Shown here piece by piece: positions 58,151 to 64,000 of a stretch of 64,000 bases of DNA. Each line of letters begins with the position of its first letter. The stretch's first letter is position 1. The stretch is taken from NCBI GenBank assembly GCA_008360975.2, contig CM039211.1, positions 18,448,943 through 18,512,942 on the forward strand, given 5' to 3'. The notes under the pieces were generated by a model. That model was not told where the DNA came from and searched no databases. It worked only from the letters and a program-made list of their open reading frames with translations. The translations under genes were made by a program, and so were the position numbers. This DNA is from Lichenostomus cassidix. Its lineage: Eukaryota; Chordata; Aves; Passeriformes; Meliphagidae.

Positions 58151-60594
58151 GAAAATAAGTGACAGTACAGAGACAGGTACAGTCATAAGAAATGCAGAAA
58201 ATATAGCCTCAACAGTGTAATAGTGTTCTCCTGTTAGAAGAAATCACATTAAGTAGATCCTCCACTAAAATATTTCCCTCTGTGTTGAGCCTGATGAAAA
58301 TGGTTTTTTGATTTTTACATAGAACTGCACCATTTAAGATGACTGGGCTGACAATTATAGTCTCCTACAATTTTTACACTCTTACTTTATGTGAAGATGC
58401 AACAAGTTCTTTCTATAAAAAAACCCATAAATTAGACCCTTATCTTACCACATAGTTACAAATTTTTAGCAGAAATACAGTAATATTGAGGGTGAACTCA
58501 CGGACTGATTTTTGTTCAAAAATATCTATACTTCTTACCCCAAGCAACAACATTAAAATCCAGTTATTTTGTAAAACATTATTCCCGTCTAGCTTGAATT
58601 AAAATATAATATGCTGTATTTTTAATTATTAAGAATTTTAAAGATTAATGAATGAAAAAGATTATTGCAATGAATTTGTATTCTATATGTGTTAATAGAT
58701 AAACAGTATTGGTACAGAAATAGCACATACTTGAAACTTTTTAGTGATACTGGGAAGAATGAAGTATTTCTCTGGGGTTTGAGAATCAGAATTTATTTTT
58801 AAAAATCGATATGGCTATCAATTCAGAAATTGTGTGCTATGTAGAGAGCACACAAGTGTAAAGCTTGTACTAATGGAAAAGCGGGTAAGCGTGAGTGAGA
58901 CCCGACAACACAGCTCACACTCTGACAGTTTTGATAACAACGTTATCTGAATTTTATTGATCTTATGAAAAGTTATATGAACACCAATTCATAGAATTAA
59001 ACACCAGCTCTCTTTCTCTTGTTTTTCATTACAATGGCAATAAATGAAATGAGAGAAAGATAGTTTGTAACATGTAATGATAGCATGCAACATTTGATTA
59101 TAAGATAGTTCTACAGTTAAAACTTCTTGATCACATCAAATTATACAAATACTTCAAGGGCAATACACTATTTTCTCTGTGAATATGTGTGAATTATGAA
59201 CCTTGCAACTTTTGTGTTTATTCCTTTTTGCGGGGTCACTGGTCTCACCAGATTTCTGTGAATTGCAAGCATAGCTGTTATTGTTGGCTTTGGATCCCTC
59301 TGATTCTAACATCCTTCCATTTCTACAAACTTCTAGTAGCAAAAAAGGTTCAGAAATGCAGAAGGAAAGACTACATAAAGAGGGTGATAGAGGAGGTTGA
59401 GATTTTATTTATTCCTTTCCCCCGAAAAGAATAGAGTCTTTTCCTGTCGGACCAAGAGTTTGGCCCTTCCTAGAGCACAGTCTCTGTGAGAAGGCTCTGA
59501 GGCTTTAAATTATCAGATGCAGTTATCACAAGCTGATGTACAAAAATGTCATTAATAATGCCTGACACTGAAAGTCACTGCATCTAACTACCCTAATGGG
59601 TCTTTCATTCTATAAAATGTGTCATTTATTTTAAGAGAGGTGTTTTTTCCCTACAATTAGTAACACTACGCACATTATACACGTGGACAAATAGGACTTG
59701 GTATGTGTCTCTCTTTACAAAAAAATATATTGTTTAGTCTGTTGCACAAAGATTCTGATCACTTGAATGTCTGACCTGAAAATAGATAGAAAATCTCAGT
59801 CAATCATGTCAATAATATGATGGATGTGGTAAGGGGGATTCTGAAGTGGTAATATATGTTAAATTCAAACAGGCTCTAGTCTACTGACACAGAAAGAAGA
59901 ATAAAAAATTATATTTCAAAATGCCTTCAGTTCCTAGTCCAATCTGAGACTCTGCTGGGAGGACTAAAAATGGGAAAGTTTGCTCTTCCATGATAATAAA
60001 TGAAAAGACAGCATGTAGAAGAGAAAAATACACTGAAGGGAGCAAAGCACCTACTAAACTCACCTTGTTGAGGAGCAAGAAGTATGATGGTGTCATGTCT
60101 TTATCTACATCTCCAACTATTTTTTATAGAGTATCATACTTGAAAACCACCACCCTGTGCAGTGAAGCATCACTCATTTTATGGATGGAGGCATGAGAAA
60201 GAGAGTTTAGATGATGTGTGATGGAGTATCCAAGAGGGCCCAGTTGTTCCAGTTCTCTCCTTTATGCCTTACTTAATCACTCTTAATCTGGAATTTTATT
60301 AAAAACAACAAAATTAAAATATTCTTTGAGGAGTAAAACAGACAGAGGAAATTTTTTTGGAAAGTCAGGAATCTATTCTAGGACTTTTTCACTGATCTTA
60401 GCCAGGTGTGTAGATATAGGAAGGTGGAAACACCAGTGCTATTTCCATCCAGAAAGCCTGTGGCAGGTCTAGTGAAGCAGTACATTACCCATTTCCATGT
60501 GCCCTGGAATAATAATATTCTCTCCATCAATGCTGTTCTAATGCTGGTATGAATCCAGTATGTCCCACAACTTACATCACTTTTGTAGTTACTT

Positions 60595-60801
60595 CTAGTC
60601 TTTTTTGAGCTTGAACTGTTCTTTGTGCTTCACTTTCAGAGACAGATCTCCAGGCTTTTTCTTTCTTCTCATGTTATTCAGCCTTTCTAGGCTTATTTTG
60701 TAAACTGGAGACACTTCTGTTGGAGAAAGCTTTTTGTGCATGTGCTGAAGGACAAGCAGTAAAGTAATTCTGAGAGCCCCAGTAAAAGAGTGTTTCACAC
60801 T
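60595..60801 (-). other. Candidate terminal exon with basic tail (unconfirmed)
   Basis: On the minus strand a pyrimidine-rich stretch ending in TTTATTTCAG (AG at 60803-60802) precedes an open frame of 69 codons to a TAG at 60595. The C-terminal half is strongly basic, including the run M-R-R-K-K-K-P-G-D. This looks like an acceptor plus a last coding exon, but I recognise no family, there is no clear start codon (the frame would begin at GTG), and the frame is open upstream too. Confidence 0.18.
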
Positions 60802-62337
60802 CTGAAATAAACAGATTGAAGTGGGAAGGCTAGCTGGGATCTCATCTCACCAAAGTGGAAAGCAATACATGTATGCTGACTATGAAAACAGAGCAGGGTT
60901 GGGCCTTCTCAGTTTGAGAAAGTAGAACATTATTAGAAAGAATAAAACACTTCACTCAATTGAATCAATTTTAAATCATCTCAGGGTCACTGGAAATAAA
61001 ATACTGAATTTAAAACTAATCACCTTTCATTTCACTATCAGGCATAGCTGTACACCATTGTATGTTGAAGTATATACCCTAAGTGATAAAACACTAAAAA
61101 ATAAAGGAATAAAACATATCCAATTCCTGTTCAGCTCGCTGATACTCGAGATAAAACCAACCCCTTTTATTGAGACAGGAGCTAAATCAACACTGTTGTA
61201 CTAAATTCTGCCTAGTGCTTTAAGCATTTGGTTTTTTTCTTTTCTTTAAAAATGTTTAACTACAGTTGGTCTTAGCTCAGAATAAAATTCAAAGAACAGA
61301 ACAATGAGGCAAATGTTATGCAATGACTATTTTTTATTGCCCTTTATTATCGTAAGCAAAAGCAGGAATATCACTATATGACTTTTTTCTCTTCAGTTTT
61401 TCATTCCCATTCCTGGGCTGTTATTGGTGTTTAGTATAACTTTAATCTTTCACTGTAGAAAGCAGCCTGACATAATAAATGCAGTCAAGCATACATTAGA
61501 GAAAGAAAACAAGCTGAAATTCAGACTTTTGCCAAGGTAAGACTACATATACTGTTGAAATGTAGATTTCACAGACAGGTAAGAGCTCATTTTTATGTTT
61601 GCCAGAATTAAACTTTCCTTTCCAGTCCTTCCACAACTTTTGATGCCAAATGAATGAAAATCTGTCAGTCCTGCTGTACCAAGATTAGAAAAATAGACTT
61701 GAAGGTTTGGTGATATTTGATTTTGAAGTGCTAACTTTGTTTTCATTTTGATCCTTATATTCATCTCCCTATTTTTCCCTAAAAAATTAGGGGTTTTTTC
61801 CCCATCAAAGGAATTGTAAGAAAGAAAGATATAACAATATATTTTTAAGACCCAGGAGTGAAGAATTTATCTACTCTATCTGCCTGTCTTCATTGACTTA
61901 TTTTCTTAGTTAGTTTATGCTCTCATGATGACTAAAGTTATTTCAAAAGAAAATGTCAGATGATTATAAAAGTTTAATCTTATTTATTTGGATATGAAAT
62001 AGAATGTTCTTCTCCTTATACAGTCTTTTTCTCTTTTTTACCCAAATTGAAAGCAGAATTGAGTTAAACAGCTGTCATTTCTTTCCTTTTACTAGCAGTG
62101 TCCTCCACCATTGTCTTGCAAAACTTGGAAACTCTCCCATACATTTCTGGTTTAGTAAATTTAGACAAAGCAAATTATTCTCTTTTTTTCTCCCAGTACA
62201 TTTAGGAACAAAAAGAGGGAAAAATATGCCAACCACAGATTCAAAATTGTGCAACTGATTTCAGTTTTGTGAAGATAATATATACAATTGACTGTCATAG
62301 CTGCTGCCATTACCTTACACAACTAAGGCTCACAGAA

Positions 62338-62403
62338 CAACAACAAAACAAAAAAACACAGATAAAAAAACCCCAAAAAACCCCTAAAACAACACCACAA
62401 AAC
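62338..62403. repeat. A/C-rich low-complexity tract
   Basis: A-runs with CCCC interruptions on the plus strand, the sixth tract of this type and orientation. Confidence 0.9.
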
Positions 62404-63462
62404 TACAGTACCATAGCCTTAATTTACTAAGTTAATTTACCTTTAAATTAGTCACTTTATAGCTGATGCTGCTGAAAAGAGGTTAGAACTTCCTATGTAT
62501 ACAAGATGTCCATGTAAGACCATTTGAATAAATGAGACTTATCTAAAAATAAATTTTTGATTTTATGCATGTTAGCTTCTGGCACTTCAGCGTGATTTTG
62601 GCATTGGCTAAGTATCTCTAAATCTCCTTTATGGTGCTTTTGCCAGTTTGCTTTTGAGTAGAAACAATTCTGACGAGGCATTATTTTTGCTATTCTTTTC
62701 CCCTGATAGTGAGATGCTCTTGAAATTAACATCTGCCAGCATGATCCCGACCTTCAGTTTTGGCCTTCCTATCCTTCCTGCCCAAAAGGGAAATCCTTTG
62801 CCCTCATGTGACTTGCTCTTCCAGGAAGGCTGATTGAAAGAGTTAGACTATTTACCAGCTGCCTCATACACTCTGGAGCAAAGCACAAGATTAAGCTAAT
62901 CTTAAAGCCAGCTGCTGCCTAAAGGAGCAAATCTGAGTAGCAAGGCTTCAGGTTTTGCTCAAATTCTGAAGGGAGCAGAAAGAGAAGCAAAATTGGAAAA
63001 ATAAACCACTTTGCCTTATCTTGCAAAGTTTCTTCTAATTGGCCATTTCATAGGAAAACAGTATTATGATTTATTTGTCATAACAGAAATTCAGCTACTC
63101 ACTGGAGATCCTCACTTGAATTCATTTTAAATTTGTGAGAAGATGGATAAAAATTCTTTTTGTATTTTTTTCAGCTTTGTCAAATGTTCTTTCCCATTGC
63201 GCCAGTGAGGCTGCAGTCTTAGCATCTGTAATGCATTTGGAATTGTTCCACACATTAAAAAATTTTTTACCTCATATTCTTGTAAATTAAACAGAACTCA
63301 GCAAAGTAAAACAATGCCACATCCACTTTGATTCCAGTAAATTCCAACATTAGGGTGTTAAATCCATACTAACCTGCCTGAGCTGTCCATGGAAAAAAAA
63401 CTGGAAACAATTTTTTCATTCTCCATCTCTCTTTTTGGCATCCAACTAAATACCAATCATCT

Positions 63463-64000
63463 CCTGGGCTGCCTCCAAAGCAGAGTGGTCAGCAGGGTGA
63501 GGGAGAGGATTCTGACCCTCTGCTCTGCTGTGGTGAGACCTAACCTGGAACTCTGCACCCAGCTCTGGGGTCCCAGCACAGGAAGGACATGCTTCTCTTG
63601 GAGCAAGTCCAGAGAAGGGACACCTGGGTGATTGGCAGGATAGAGCATCTCTTGTACAAAGGCTGAGACAATGGGGTTTGTTCAGCCTGGAGAAAAGAAG
63701 GCTTTGGGGTGGTCTACTTGAACCTCCAGTACCCTAGAGGAAGCCTACAAGAAAGAGAGAGATGATTTGCAAGGGCAAGTAGTGACAGAAAAGGGGGAAT
63801 GAAGTCGAACTGAAAGAGAGTAGGTTTAGACTAGATATTAGAAGGAAGTTGACTACTTTGGGGTTGGTGAGGCACTGGAACAGATTGTCCAGAGAAGTTG
63901 TGTGTGCCTGATTCTTGGGGGTGTTCAATGCCAGGCTAAATGGGCTCTGAGAAATCTGGTCTAGTGGGAGGTATCCCTGCCCATGGCAGGGGATTTTGAA
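63463..64000 (+). mobile_element. CR1 LINE 3' fragment, cut by window end
   Basis: A well preserved CR1 in sense orientation: 'ctgggctgcctccaaagcag', 'gtggtcagcagggtgaggga', 'ttctgaccctctgctctgct', 'cagctctggggtcccagcac', 'gagcaagtccagagaaggga', 'ttgttcagcctggagaaaag', 'aggcactggaacagattgtc', 'tgggaggtatccctgcccat'. It runs off the right edge just before the expected 3' terminal repeat. It is probably the youngest-looking CR1 in the window. Frames at 63389-63648 are its shadows. Confidence 0.97.

Larger units (their letters stand above)
56916..63462. other. Unique AT-rich sequence
   Basis: No confirmed gene. It includes A/C tracts at 58015-58150 and 62338-62403, a small CpG cluster at 58881-58906 and a basic minus-strand frame at 60595-60801. 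The 158-codon minus-strand frame at 57628-58104 draws its N-terminal part from the complement of an A/C tract, so its length is inflated. Confidence 0.55.

Noticed and set aside
57628..58186. 158-codon minus-strand frame, longest in the window, and an overlapping 82-codon frame
   Set aside because: The N-terminal part is the complement of an A/C-rich tract and encodes low-complexity Phe/Leu/Val/Gly/Cys sequence; the rest has no recognisable domain.
1..64000. tRNA, rRNA, snRNA, CRISPR array, bacterial operon or phage content
   Set aside because: No conserved RNA-gene boxes, no spaced direct repeats of CRISPR type, and no ribosome-binding-site/ORF organisation; the repeat content is avian.

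Overview
This window looks like an AT-rich, gene-poor stretch of a bird nuclear genome, either intergenic or inside a large intron. The strongest evidence is a set of CR1 (chicken repeat 1) LINE fragments at every stage of decay. Several keep the 3' end made of short repeats related to ATTCTATGA that is typical of avian CR1. There is also a solo LTR of the avian ERVL type. I found no bacterial, plasmid or phage features, no rRNA or tRNA, no CRISPR array and no confident protein-coding gene. The open reading frames are short, overlap one another in several frames, and mostly fall in repeats or in locally TA-poor sequence.

Layout: 340-1535 is a very old CR1 ORF2-to-3' UTR fragment. A perfect (CTCCT)35 array lies at 5912-6090. 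Its right flank shares 27 identical bases with a site 1.4 kb downstream. CR1 copies on the plus strand lie at 9225-10021, 21415-22155, 31398-31885 (internally deleted), 38250-38385, 56790-56915 and 63463-64000 (runs off the window). CR1 copies on the minus strand lie at 17852-18290, 26465-26722 and 39750-40153. The ERVL-type solo LTR (24835-25408) has TG...CA ends and a near-perfect 5-bp flanking duplication. A 105-bp pure A/T block with a long inverted repeat sits at 21068-21172. The last 35 kb holds six A/C-rich tracts, all with the A/C face on the plus strand.

Between these is unique AT-rich sequence with small microsatellites, two short tandem duplications, several small GC-richer islets and a few exon-like or regulatory-like patches. 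The best exon candidates are 42119-42294 (+), about 47430-47650 (-) and 60595-60801 (-). All are weak and I could not match any to a known protein. The genes-working-together question does not apply here: the window is a repeat-bearing gene desert or intron. I did not find a new biological system. The items most worth checking are the exon candidates, the coding-like minus-strand patch near 43 kb, the homeodomain-site clusters and the strand-biased A/C tracts.
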